Shown: piece after piece, positions 47,860-59,344 of the stretch
How the letters are laid out: the number at the start of each line of letters is the position of its first letter
How positions within the stretch are numbered: the stretch's first letter is position 1
Assembly: GCF_024679095.1 (NCBI RefSeq)
Contig: NC_066516.1
Coordinates: 3,471,032 to 3,535,031 of the forward strand
DNA length: 64,000 nucleotides
Source of the DNA: Eriocheir sinensis
Lineage: Eukaryota; Arthropoda; Malacostraca; Decapoda; Varunidae
Direction: 5' to 3'
Made by a program: the position numbers and the translations under genes
The notes under the pieces: generated by a model
Databases searched by the model: none
The model's input: the letters and a program-made list of their open reading frames with translations, nothing else
What the model was told of the DNA's origin: nothing

Positions 47860-48391
47860 TCACGTTACTGCCCTGGAATGCTGTTTGGCCCGATCGTATG
47901 CCTCTGGTTTTACAATCACCACAGACTTCGTGGCGTTGGTAAGGTACCCTAAATTAGGGCCATGTTCAATGACTAGGTCCCACAATTTCCTGAGGTCTGC
48001 AGAATTACCTACACCGGTGAGGTAATCCGCATACGCCACCTGTTTGACGTTGGTGTTTTCATGGCGGATGATGTCCTGCAGCTTCATCATTCCCAGGGCA
48101 AACATTGCCCCGGGTGGTGCCCTCTGAGGATTGTATGGCCACCGGGTCTCCAAGTCGTTGGTCATTATGACTGCTGATGAACAGTCTGGCAGGTTCCTTG
48201 TATGTATTTTCAATATATTGGGCGAATATAGGGCACTTGATTTTGATGTTGTGCAGTGCTGTTTCCCTATTGATGTTGTTGAACGCATTTGCAGCGTCCA
48301 CCATCAGCACCGCCTCGCATTCTGGGTCTTCGAACATTCTCCTGACAGCGTGAATGGCCGCTTCACACCCAGCCTGCTGACCCGCACACAC
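47860..48391 (-). pseudogene. Reverse transcriptase segment with altered catalytic box
   Basis: Two overlapping frames cover VDAANAFNNINRE (first catalytic Asp region) and AYADYLTGVG, where the usual second Asp of the ADD box is Tyr. A frameshift lies near 48120-48190. Confidence 0.8.
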
Positions 48392-48704
48392 TTGGAGGTT
48401 TCACACAGCCTTACTCACTTCGTCAGTCACCAACTCCATGACAGCCTAGCCTCTGATCCACCTGAGCACCTCCCCTATCCCGATGGGGCGACAGCCTGTT
48501 TTTTATCCAGCGGGATGAGCCGGCAGGCCATCAAAGGCTCGAGGTGTTGGCAATTCTCTGACGCCAATTTTCTTGCTAGGGCGGCTATTGCGTCGCGAAG
48601 ATCCACAGCTGGATTACCAAAGATGTTCTTACTGAGGAGGTGTTTCCACCCTTGGGCATCCAAGCCTGATGGTCCAGCCGCTCCCTGCGTGTGAAGGGCG
48701 TGCT

Positions 48705-49617
48705 TCAGATCACGTCACCGCTAATATGGTCGAAGACAACTCGATGCGGTGGGGTGTAGTCTCCAAGGAACTTCATTTCTGGGTGTGCAGGTCTAGCATC
48801 TGGATGCTTGTCCTTGAGGATCTGGCGTGTCTCTTCCGTCATGGGAAGGACTCCCGCTGCCTCATCTTCTATTGACAGTGATCTAGTTGCCATGGCCACT
48901 TTGCCTTGTCTCATCTTGTCAGCAAAGTTTCTAGCCCTGTCGTTACTGTCCTTCTTGCGACTGTTACGTCTGCCTAGTCTCTCCTGCAGTGTTTTAGCCT
49001 CGTCAAGTAGCTTCCGGACGTCCCCTTTCCTCCACAGCTCCATTCTTCTTTGTACCGCCTTCACGTCCTCAGATTGTTTCGACTTTTTGTGAGTCCGTTG
49101 GCATATGAGGTGCGGTAGTATGGCCAGAATCTTTAAAGCGTAGGGGGCGATTTGCGTGGAGTTGTTGTACGCTCTAATGAGGTAGGTTTTCTCCTCTATC
49201 AAGGTTTTGGTGGCGTTACATCTCGGGGCCTCAAATACGTTATTGGGAGAAAACGTTACCACATGATTGTAAGCGTCTCGCTCCCACCCCTCTGTCTCCT
49301 CGAGTGTCCACCTCTGCCAGAAGCGGAGCTCGCGCGAGGCATCCTCACCCTGGTCACCTTGCCCTTGTCTCTCGCCACCTGCACCCGCTCCACCTGATAT
49401 CTCCAGCGCCTTCATTGGCCTGTCCACCCAGCACCACTTGTGGTTGCTCCCCATTTCCCACATCCTGCCGTTGATTGTTTGGGTTTCGACAATCTCCACC
49501 TCTCTTACAGTTCACACAGGGCTGGCCTCGTCTTACGCACGAGCATTGAACACAGTTTTGATTTCGAGACGAACAAATGCAACATTGAGGGGGCTCCATT
49601 TCGGTGCCATTATGCAT
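48705..49617 (-). pseudogene. N-terminal part of the retroelement protein
   Basis: Begins with M at 49617 and the Cys-rich QCCICSSRNQNCVQCSC. A frame change near 49400 leads to a basic, Arg/Lys-rich region (HKKSKQSEDVKAVQRRMELW, RLGRRNSRKKDSNDRARNFA) and then GVLPMTEETRQILKDKHPDA before the RT. Confidence 0.72.
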
Positions 49618-49660
49618 GCTAGTGTATCTTAGTTGCTATTTGTGGTGATGAATAGAGCAA

Positions 49661-49902
49661 TAGTAGTAGACCCCACTTTTACTCTTGTCTCCCCCCATAT
49701 ACCTACACACAGACATACACTTACATATGCTTACTCTACCTTTACGATAATATTAGAATGATTGTTTATTTTTCCACTACCATTGCTCCTCGCCAACACT
49801 TTACAATTTTACTAATGCACCTGACCCTACACATTAAAGTTGAGTAGTAGTAGTAGTAGTGATATCATTACCAGCAGTTCGCCGAGTCAGATACTCTGTG
49901 TT
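49661..49902. other. Unassigned spacer with a short (AGT)n
   Basis: Contains (GTA)n at about 49843-49860; no gene. Confidence 0.5.
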
Positions 49903-49905
49903 TTA

Positions 49906-50157
49906 GGCTGCGTTTACACCAAGCACGTCGCGTCCCGTCACGTCACGTCACGTCACGTCAGGTGAAAAATAGAACCAGCTCTATATATGACTTGACGCGA
50001 CGCGACGCGGCGTGACGTGACGTGACTGGACGGAACCGGTGTAAACGCATTTTTCAAATATCCATACAAATCAGTGTTAAACTGGGGTGGCGATTCATGA
50101 CTTGACGTGACGTGACGTGACGTGACGGGACGCGACGTGCTTGGTGTAAACGCAGCC
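49906..50157. mobile_element. Harbinger-like palindromic MITE, 252 bp, TTA duplication
   Basis: Ends GGCTGCGTTTACACCAAGCA and its complement are perfect inverted repeats. They are flanked by TTA (49903-49905, 50158-50160), the duplication used by PIF/Harbinger elements. The subterminal parts are tandem CACGT/TGACG repeats. Confidence 0.86.
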
Positions 50158-50160
50158 TTA

Positions 50161-50780
50161 TGGACCTCAGGCGGGGGTGGGAAGTTACTGGGCAGCGGGG
50201 CGGGGTTAGCAGGGACCCGGGAAGTGAGGGGATGTGCGTGGGTAGCGTTAGGGGTGGGGGTGGGGGCTGTTACTGTTTGCCCTCGGTCTTGAAAACTGAC
50301 CCACCTCCGCCCATCCCGACACGCCTGCCAGAACTCACCACTCCCCTATAAATCACTGACATTTAATCTATTTGACATACTGAGAAAATATATTGGATGA
50401 TGTACATGGAAAAACTATAACTTGCTCTCTTCTCTCTCCTCTCTCTCTCCCTCTCTACTCTCACTCCCCTCCCCTCCTCCTCTACCTCTCTCCCCTCTTC
50501 TCCACTCTCTTTCCCTCCTTTCCCTCTCTCCCTCTTTCCCTCCCTCTTTCCCTCAGCTCTGCCTTCCAATTTTCCACCTTCCGGCCGTCCGCCACAGAGT
50601 CGAGCGTCGCTCACAAGCACCGAGGGGACGTGGGCCACTTGACCCAATATTTATCGTTACACCGATGTTTCTCACACTGCCGGCCAGCACACGGCCTCTC
50701 TCAAAAGCAGTAATTCATAATTAACACCTGCATCGTCAATGGCACCAGATTGCACTATATTTCGTTACGTTCACTGCACG
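50161..50780. other. Unassigned sequence with a CT-rich segment
   Basis: GC-rich at 50160-50340, CT-rich at 50424-50570, otherwise nothing recognised. Confidence 0.5.
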
Positions 50781-50789
50781 TTCACGCGT

Positions 50790-50793
50790 ACGA

Positions 50794-50825
<32 letters not shown>

Positions 50826-50910
50826 TGTTACTGCTGCTGCTGCTGGTGCTGCTACTACTACTACTACTACTACTACTGTTACTGCTGCTGTTGCTGCTGC
50901 TACTACTACT

Positions 50911-50962
<52 letters not shown>

Positions 50963-50972
50963 TTACTACTAC
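50790..50972. repeat. (CTA)/(CTG)n array at a retroelement 3' end
   Basis: CTA repeats with CTG interruptions. It abuts the 3' end of the minus-strand retroelement copy 2, mirroring the tail of copy 1. Confidence 0.93.
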
Positions 50973-52058
50973 GAGCCTCCATCTATTAGAGTTGCGTTGT
51001 GAGCGGTATATTCTCTCATATCCTTTCACAAAGCAATTCATTGGCCCCACCCCGCCAATGACTGTGGCCGACAACCATCTTTATTTAATATTACAAACTT
51101 TACTAAACATTTTATTTTTAAGCTAACAGAGCTTGTGGTTGATACGACTATCAACCACCGTCGCCTCAAAGTCCAGGTCAGCAATGCGGGTGGTTTTGGG
51201 TGCAGGTGACCTGGTTCCTCTCAGGCAGACCAAGGCTGACCTCAGGAGGGAGAAGGACAGCCTGCATCTCATCCAGGCGACCACACTGCTTCTTGGCTGT
51301 TGTTTCTTATCCGCCAGTGTTTCGGCGAGTCTTGCGTAGAAGCTCTGCGCCCTTGGTCCCATCCCTCCTGCCGTCGTGAATACTACCGGGGTGAAGGAGC
51401 CCTGGTCCACATTCTGTATTCTTTCTTCATATGCTCTGTTCTTCTCTTGTTCGTTTCTTCTGTGGGCTGCATCAAGGGTCAGGTCTCTGTGGCAATGGGC
51501 CATGGGATCAAAGATCCTTATGTCAAAATATGCCCTTGTCCACGAGTCCAAAATCCTCTGACGCTAACATCCACTCGTGCTTCGTTCGAAACATTAGCGG
51601 TTCGTCTGGCGAGGTGTTCGCCTTGCAGATGGAGCAACATGGGTTCTACAGTCACGTCGTGGCAGACTTCTTTCAGCATCTGAGCTGTTACGTCTCTTAC
51701 TTCATCATGTCTCATGCAGACGAAACCTCCTCTCTTGCATGTCATGGCATGATTTTGGTTGAAGAGTGAGCCACAGTTACACATGTTTGGGAGCCCATCC
51801 ACTGGCCAGCCATACCTGAGGGCAAGGGCATCAGTGAATTCTTTTTTGTTTAAGTTGAAGCCTTTTACCCTGATAGGTAGTGTGGTTAGCCAGTTTGAAG
51901 CGCCCACTTCCTGTGCAATATCTGTCCTCCTCCTTGTGTCTTCTGGGAGTTCTCTCATTAGGTCACTCAGAGTGTCTCTCTGTTTTCCTTCTCTGTTTAT
52001 GGAGATTTCATTCCTTAGTGACCTAATATCTTGAGGGTTGTCTTCTCCCCTTTCATTT
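50970..52058 (-). mobile_element. Retroelement with C-terminal nuclease-like domain, copy 2 (5'-truncated)
   Basis: 51003-52050 is near-identical to 46385-47445 of copy 1 with a few substitutions and small indels. It ends at 52058 where copy 1 continues. The C-terminal domain is split into two frames near 51520-51550 by a one-base difference. The left junction is in (CTA)n, the right junction in (CTA)n at 52070-52110. Confidence 0.88.
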
Positions 52059-52065
52059 TACTTAT

Positions 52066-52071
52066 TCATAT

Positions 52072-52112
<41 letters not shown>

Positions 52113-52180
52113 TTACTGCTACTGTTACTACTGCTGTTGCTGCTACTACTACTACTACAACTACTACTATTACTACCTCT
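52066..52180. repeat. (CTA)n array
   Basis: Mostly pure CTA to 52110, then CTA/CTG mixtures. Confidence 0.95.
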
Positions 52181-52256
52181 ACAACTACTTCCCTTCACCT
52201 CCAAACCTAACCTTCTCCTTCACCACCACCACTACTACCACCACGCCCTCCCACAG

Positions 52257-52419
52257 AACATCCGGTCGTTGTTGCTGCCGTGGTTGGCCGTGGAGGTCGT
52301 CCCCTTTGGCGTGCAGGTGGGGGCGGTCGTCGTCCTCTTCGTGTACGGCAGGGACGACCCCACGCTGTCCAGGGGCGGTGTCTACATCGTGGCGGGGCTC
52401 ATTAACATCGTGGCCTTTG
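52257..52419 (+). CDS. Membrane protein exon C (TM3 and start of TM4)
   Basis: Acceptor CCACAG, donor GTGAGT. Reads NIRSLLLPWLAVEVVPFGVQ, VGAVVVLFVYGRDDPTLSRG and GVYIVAGLINIVAF; ends in phase 1, matching the next exon. Confidence 0.85.
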
Positions 52420-53379
52420 GTGAGTTGACGACCACCTTGATACGACCCGCTTTTGTATTGGTATGACCCTCCTCCTATAGTTTTATTTAGGTATGGTATC
52501 TCATGTGTGGTGTCTCTTTAGGTATGGTACGGTATCTCTTTAGGTATGATACCGTATCTCTGTTTTGGTACGACCCCACCTTTTAATTATCTTCAGGTAT
52601 GACCCCCCTTGTCTTTTTGTGGTATAATTTTATTTACAGTACAAGTTTCTTTCGTATCTTCTTGCCTTCTCTCGCCTAATGCGCACACTTTCGTCAATCC
52701 CTTCAATATCAATAATCCATAATTCCTCTTTTCAATGCACGATAAAGAATAACCGGTGGTCCATCGAAAGTAGGTTATTTACATCAACGCCTGCTTTGTA
52801 AACATACATGGACGAACCTCAAATCCACTGTTGGAGGTCTTCGCCTATTGGTCAACTGCCAGGCGGGGAGTGTCGGCTGGCGTCGCCCAAAGTCGATATT
52901 CCTATAGTTCCCATTGTTCTTATATAGGTATTTGTGTCGCCCTTCTTGTACGCGCGGCAGAGGTGATCATCGTGGTGTAGAGAGGAGCATTGAAGCCCTG
53001 ATTGTTAATTTATTGATAGTTGTAGTTAGTTTTAATTAATTATGTGATAATTTACATGATCTCGGGGTTTGCAGTGTGGGAGGGTGTTGGATGGGAAGGA
53101 TGGTGGAGAGAGAAGCATTAGAGGCCCTCAAGAGTGGTCTTCAGGTCCAAGTTATTAATTTACTGATAGTGTTAGCGTACAAGGTGTTGGAGGGCATGTT
53201 AATAGGGGCCGAGAGGAGCATTGGTTTTCAAGCCATTCATTGATATATTAGTTAATTTTGTGACACGTAGCATAACCTAAAGGAATGCAGTGCGGCAGGG
53301 TGTTCGAATCTGTTAGAAGGTGTAGTGAGGTTGCTCCGTCCTTGCTCGCCGCTGACTCCGTCACTCCGTCACGCCGTGG
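52420..53379. other. Intron 4 sequence with diverged tandem repeats
   Basis: A ~30-bp GGTATGGTACGGTATCTC-like repeat at 52485-52580. At 52970-53330 two or three diverged copies share GAGAGGAGCATTG..., TTATTAATTTACTGATAGT and GCAGGGTGTT. No gene. Confidence 0.65.
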
Positions 53380-53595
53380 GCCGTATTACTAAACACTTCT
53401 TCGCTCTAGTACACATATTTGACAAGGCTTTCGTAGGAGTTGTGGGCATTTCCAGGAGTAGTTTTATGACCCTGGTGGTAGTTTGGCTCTTCTCTGTACC
53501 GTGAACATAAAGAAACACTCATTAGAACCCAATCGATCCCCTCTTTGACCTTTAGAAATACTGATGTGAGAAGCGAAAGTGTCTTATAATACCGA
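53380..53595 (+). mobile_element. MITE family M1 right arm, 18 bp before exon D
   Basis: ACACATATTTGACAAGGCTT, GGGCATTTCCAGGAGTAG, CCCTGGTGGTAGTTTGG, GAACATAAAGAAACACTCAT and the terminus GTGTCTTATAATACC match the other M1 copies. Confidence 0.85.
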
Positions 53596-53613
53596 GCCCT
53601 TCTCTGGTTGCAG

Positions 53614-53753
53614 TGTTCCACGTGTACTGGTGGCTGTGTCCCGTGGCGCTGTACCAGGCCCTGGGCGAGGAGGACGGCGGCAGGACCACCATGGTACAGC
53701 CGCTGGTTCACCCCTCGCACCCCATGTACCCCGCCGTCTTCATGAAGTACTAG
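53614..53753 (+). CDS. Membrane protein exon D (end of TM4, tail and stop)
   Basis: Acceptor CTGGTTGCAG. Completes a Val codon, then FHVYWWLCPVALYQALGEED, GGRTTMVQPLVHP and HPMYPAVFMKY before TAG at 53751-53753. GC-rich coding. Confidence 0.85.
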
Positions 53754-54060
53754 GCGGAGGAATGAGGAGGAGGATGAAGAAGGTCGATGTAGAAGGATAG
53801 AGGAGAGAGAAAGATGAGATGATGAAAAGATAATGAGGAAAGGCATATTTAATGGGAGAGTTTATTAATGTTTAATTAATAATATGTTTAATTAAATGTA
53901 GTGTTCTGATGATGGTGATAGTGGTGGTGATGATAGTGGTGTTGATGGTTATTATATTGTAAAAGTGTTACTACTACTACTACTACTACTACTACTATTA
54001 CTACGCCTATGGAATAGAAGGGAGGAAAATATGCAATAATTGTAATTGTTAGTGTGTTCT
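53754..54060. other. 3' flank of the membrane-protein gene
   Basis: A/G-rich then AT-rich with a short (CTA)n at 53970-54000. No certain poly-A signal; AATAAA-like sequence occurs only near 54855, beyond a LINE fragment. Confidence 0.5.
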
Positions 54061-54067
54061 GGAAAAA

Positions 54068-54545
54068 GTGCAATATTTATTTGTTTTCATTAGATGTCTC
54101 AAAGCGGATTGGCCCGCGGTGTTATGGACTCGCTCAGCACGAGTATATGGCGTTGTCGATGCCTGTGAAGAAAGAAGATCTAAAATTTTAAATCGCTTTT
54201 GCCCCCTGTCTTGCCCTATGGCTGAGACATGGACACTGAATTGCGACTTGAAGAGGTGGACGGATGCCTTTTGTAATAAGTGCCTTCGCAGAATCATGGG
54301 ATATCGCTGGAGCGACTTTGTGTCAAACCTGCGACTACTCCATGAATCTGATTCGAGGCTTATTACCCGCATAGTCTGTGAATACCAACTCCGGCTATAC
54401 GGGGATGTGGCACGCTGCCCAGAAGCCGACCCTTCTTTTCGGGCTGTGGAAGAGGCCAAGGGTACGCCCACAGAGTTCGTGGCATGAGCAGGTCGATAGA
54501 TCCTGCCGGGAGGTATTTAATTTAGGATGGGAAGGGGGCAGTATA
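54068..54545 (+). pseudogene. LINE C-terminal fragment (RTE-like)
   Basis: The plus strand reads AETWTLNCDLKRWTDAFCNK, CLRRIMGYRWSDFVSNLRLL, DSRLITRIVCEYQLRLYGDV and, after a frame change near 54465, SSWHEQVDRSCREVFNLGW. This is the post-polymerase tail typical of RTE-like LINEs. 5'-truncated. Confidence 0.85.
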
Positions 54546-54769
54546 AAGAAGAAAGTAATATGTTTATTTTATGTGTTGAGGGATGTCCACACTCCACAGT
54601 GCCTTATTGTGCAGAAACCAGTGTATACATTTCTATGAGGTGTTGTTTTAGGTCATTTAGGCCAGAATTTAGCGTGATAGACAACCCCTAGTTAATGGGT
54701 TAGCAAAATGTTGTTGTATCTCGTAGCTTAAGTAACCTTCTTGGATGAACTTAAAAAAAAAAGAACTAT

Positions 54770-55265
54770 GGGACGAAATGAGATGTTGTCATGTATTAGA
54801 TACTTTATTATCAGCCTTTATTGTGCTGAGTAACCTGATTATAGTTTTAAAATAATAAAACAGAGAGAAAAGGTAAAAGATAGGACAGAAGGAGACATAG
54901 GCAAGCATTAGATATTTAGTCATAAGTTTATGTTGTGCCTAATAAGTTTTTGCAATAGAGCAAGCAAGATAATATGTAGGACACGAATGAAGCAGTTTAC
55001 GATGCTTTGGCAGAAGATAGAAAAAAAAAATGGATAAAATATTAGACAATGATACTTAGCCAGGCATTAGATATTTTATTATAAGCTTACAAGCCTTACA
55101 TTGTGCCTCATAGTCTAATAAGTGATTTAGAAACAATAAATAGAAAAAAAAATATAGGACAATAAGATGTGATCAAACATTAGAGCTTTTATAAAAAGCT
55201 TCCATTGTATTACGTTGCATAATATCAGTTTTTTGCAATAAGAAAGAAAAGGATATAGGAAAGTA
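54770..55265. repeat. ~140-bp tandem repeat, four diverged copies
   Basis: CATTAGATATTTTATTATAAGC..., ATTGTGCCTAATA..., GCAATA and A-rich AGAAAAA...GATAGGACA blocks recur in order at roughly 140-bp steps. Confidence 0.8.
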
Positions 55266-55317
55266 GTAAGTTTGTTTTCATTTTATCACTGTGAAGAAAA
55301 GTATTGGAGAGAACACG

Positions 55318-56130
<813 letters not shown>

Positions 56131-56134
56131 TTTT

Positions 56135-56690
56135 TCTTTCTCTTTTTTCTTTCTTTCATTCTTTTTTCCTTATTTTGCTTCTTACGTTCTTTCTCTTTCT
56201 TTCTTTTTGTTTGTTTGTTTTGTTTCGTCCTTTCATTACTTTCTTTCTTTCTTTTCCTTCCTTCCTCTCTTTCTTTCTTTCTATCTCTCATCCTCCCTTC
56301 TTTTATTCCCATTTAACTTTCTTCCTTCCTTCGTTCGTTCGTTCCTTCCTTCCATCGTTCCTTTTTCTTTCCTTTTTTTTTTTTTTTCTCTCCCTTCATT
56401 TCATATTCCATTCTTTCTATCTCTCTTCCTTCCTTCATTCGTTCGTTTTTGTTTCCTTTTTCTCTCTCCCTTCCTTCCATCCTTCCATTCTTTCTATCTC
56501 TCTTCCTTCCTTCCATCGTTCCTTTTTCTCTTTCCTTTTTTTTTCTCTCTCCCTTCCTTCCATTCTTTCTATCTCTCTTCCTTCCTTCCATCGTTCCTTT
56601 TTCTCTTTCCTTTTTTTTTCTCTCTCCCTTCCTTCCATTCTTTCTATCTCTCTTCCTTCCTTCGTTCCTTCCTTCCTATCCTTATTTTTG
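56135..56690. repeat. CTTT/CCTT-rich block with a ~75-bp tandem repeat
   Basis: CTCTCTCCCTTCCTTCCATT-CTTTCTATCTCTC-TTCCTTCCTTCCATCGTTCCTTTTTCTC repeats about three times at 56395-56665. Confidence 0.9.
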
Positions 56691-56857
56691 CATAGCCCTC
56701 CGCTGTTTCCACAAAGCCTAAATGAACAACTAAATAAATACATAAATGACTGTTGTATTTATTATTGTATCTATCAATCAATCTATAGGCCGTTCCTGTC
56801 ACACAAAAAAAACACCCGTAAAAGGATTAGCTGTGTTTTAATTGCTACGTTTCCTGT

Positions 56858-56858
56858 G

Positions 56859-56897
<39 letters not shown>
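56858..56897. repeat. (TG)n microsatellite
   Basis: About 19 TG units. Confidence 0.95.
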
Positions 56898-56900
<3 letters not shown>

Positions 56901-57029
56901 GCCTAGTGGTAACGGTCGTAAAATTAAGTTCATGAGATTAGAGGATTATTATTTATTTTATTTTAAGCGAGTGGTTTTAATAATTGGATAGTTGTAACGT
57001 GTTTTTATTTTATTTTAAGTAAGTCTTTG

Positions 57030-57400
57030 AACGGCATCAGATACATAACAGGATGGGACATAATTATATAACGGGACATTTAAAAACAGGGCAGGACGAT
57101 AAAAAACAGGACAAGGCTTATAAAACAGGATAAAACATAGGCTATAACAGGACATAATTACGAAACAGGGCATTTTAAAACATGACAGGACGATATAAAA
57201 CAGGATAAAACATAGGCTATAACAGGACATAATTACGAAACGGCATTTTAAAACATGACAGGACGATATAAAACAGGACAAGACTTATAAAACAGGATAA
57301 AACATAGGCTTTAACAGGGCATAATTATCAAACAGGATATATATATAGAAGAAAACATATATAACGAAACATACAAAACAGAATAAAAAAGGACTAAGAA
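57030..57400. repeat. ~75-110 bp tandem repeat (ACAGGACATAATTAC-type)
   Basis: GGCATTTTAAAACATGACAG, GACGATATAAAACAGG, ATAAAACATAGGCTATAACA and GGACATAATTACGAAAC recur three to four times; copies vary in length. Confidence 0.87.
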
Positions 57401-58185
57401 AAAAAAAAGGACAGGACATTTAAGTAAGTAATCATAGGTACACATGATATTAGGCTATTCCCTTGATCATATATAAGCCTGCATTATTTATGAATCTATA
57501 TAATGGTATCACTGTGAATATTGTGGAAAAATATCTTGGAATAAACTGATGTAAGTTGTTTTCTCTCATTGATAGCCTAGTCAGTTTAGTTTAAGGAGAA
57601 TATTTTGTTTTAAGATATATGCTATACCTCCATTATATTGGAATTACTGTATCTGGTAGCTCGAATAAACTATATCTTAATAATTCACTTGTCATGACCT
57701 TTCCAGCTACGTTAGGAAAGAAAGACATAGATATTAAGAGAAAGAAATTATAAAATACGACTTAATAGATATTTCAATACAGCAACAATCTGGCCTTTTA
57801 TCCCATCATTCTGTTCATCATTACTGTTATATATGGACACTTGAAAACATACAAATGCCAAAAAAAAAAAAAAAAAAAAGATTAGTATGTAGAGTGGAGC
57901 CATTTGGAACCAACACCTCAGCTGAGCCAACGTTGCCAGATTGTCGTACTCAGTTTCTCATATTTCCCGACTTCCATCCCAAAAAACTGTTTCCTGGGCC
58001 ACAATAACGAGATTTATTTGCAGTTATTGTTGAAATAGTTTATTCTTCCTGTTTTCTGGTGATATTTATGGGGGAGAAGCTGGTAAATGTGATGCTCCGA
58101 GTACGATAATCTGCTGGCAACGGTGCTCAGATCGCGCGCACGGTATCTTTTATCGCAGTGACATGTCGTTCCTCGTACTTTATCG
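57401..58185. other. Unassigned AT-rich sequence
   Basis: Contains an A19 run near 57860. No gene or repeat recognised. Confidence 0.5.
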
Positions 58186-58189
58186 TTAT

Positions 58190-59340
58190 TTTCTCGTGCA
58201 TAGTGACGTCCGTGGTCTTGTGAGCTTCAGCACGGGAACATAAGAAAGGCGTCGTCATGAGGGTGAGTAATGAGGGTCGGGAGAAGAGTGATAACGTAAT
58301 AATTAGATAAAAAAGAAGTGGATGTCGGAAAGTGTCAGGAAGGGATGGCGGGAAAGGAGCGGAGAGCAGACGACGCCAATGTTCTTTCATTATTTTCCTG
58401 ATTTTCTTGATTTCCTGGTTGTTTATGGCCTTGTGGGGTATCAGCGTGGGAACATAAGAAAGGCGTGGTTATGAGGGTGAGTAATGAGGGCCAGGAAAAG
58501 AGTTAAAACATGTAATAATTAGGTATAGAAAAACTAGTTGTCGGAGGTGTCTACGCAAGGGATGTCGGCGTTGGAGCGGAGAGCAGACGACGCCAATATT
58601 CTTTCATTATTTTCTTGATTTTCTTGATTTCCTGGTTGTTTATGGCCTTGTGGGGGTCAGCACGGAGCCATGAGGAAGGTGTGGTCATGAGGGTGAGTAA
58701 TGAGAGCCAGGGAAAGAGTAATAACATGTAATAATTGGGTTTCAATGGTTGGGTATCGGAGGTGCCTGAGCAAGCGATGTCGACGGCGGGAAAGGAGCGG
58801 AGAGCAGACGACGCCAATTTTCTTTCATTATTTTCTTGATTTTTTATTATTTTATTTCCTGGTTGTTGATGGGCTTGTGTTTTGTCAATGCGGGGCCATG
58901 AGGGAGGCGTGGTTATGAGGATGAGTAATGAGGGCCAGGAGAACACTAATAACACGTAATAAATGGGTATAAAAAAACCTGGGTATCGGGAGGTGGAGGG
59001 AGGGATGGCGAAGGCTAGGCGAGGGGGCGGAGAGCAGACGACGCCAATATTCTTTCATTATTTTCTTGATTTCCTCGTTTTCCTGGGTGTTTATGGCCTT
59101 GTGGGGTGTCAGCGTGGGAACATAAGAAAGGCGTCGTCATGAGGGTGAGTTATGAGAGCCAAGAGAGGAGTAATAACATGTAGGTAATAATTGAATATAA
59201 AAAAAAAACTGGGTATCGGAGGTGTCCCCGCAAAAGATGTCGGCGGTGGAGCCGTGGAGGAGCGAAGAGCAGACGACACACCGCAATAGCCTTTAATTAC
59301 TTTCTTAATTATTTTGATTTTCTGATTGTTTTTTAAGTTT
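58190..59340. repeat. ~217-239 bp tandem repeat, five copies
   Basis: The anchor GAGAGCAGACGACGCCAAT ends at about 58380, 58597, 58818 and 59048, with a diverged fifth near 59287. Each copy also has TCATGAGGGTGAGTAATGAG, a TTATTTTCTTGATTT block and GTTTATGGCCTTGTGGGG. Confidence 0.93.
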
Positions 59341-59344
59341 GGAG

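Larger units (their letters stand above)
46263..49660 (-). mobile_element. Retroelement with N-terminal Cys-rich domain, RT and C-terminal zinc/nuclease-like domain, copy 1
   Basis: Minus-strand order: a Cys-rich start (CCICSSRNQNCVQCSCVRRG, 49617-49500), a long basic linker, an RT segment with CAGQQAGCEAAIHAVRRMF, VDAANAFNNINRETALHNI and AYADYLTGVG, a linker with MGGLGI, then a zinc-like CNCGSPFNQNHAMTCKRGGF and a nuclease-like RVDVSARGFW...AYFDIRIFDP. It ends at 46336 in an (AGT)n tail (46263-46335). Stops and frame changes are present. The zinc plus PD-(D/E)xK-like end recalls LINEs with restriction-like endonucleases, but clade is unresolved. Confidence 0.82.
39043..52256. other. 13.2-kb intron filled with nested transposable elements
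   Basis: Donor GTAAGA, acceptor CCACAG. Contents in order: a split ~95-bp tandem repeat, LINE (39259-41515), SINE (41556-41905), CR1 element (42116-45990) with a palindromic insertion, two copies of a nuclease-domain retroelement (46263-49660, 50970-52058), a Harbinger-like MITE (49906-50157) and ACT arrays. Confidence 0.85.

Noticed and set aside
50160..50350. Short GC-rich open frame after the Harbinger-like MITE
   Set aside because: No start context, no conserved motif, and it lies inside the intron of the membrane-protein gene.
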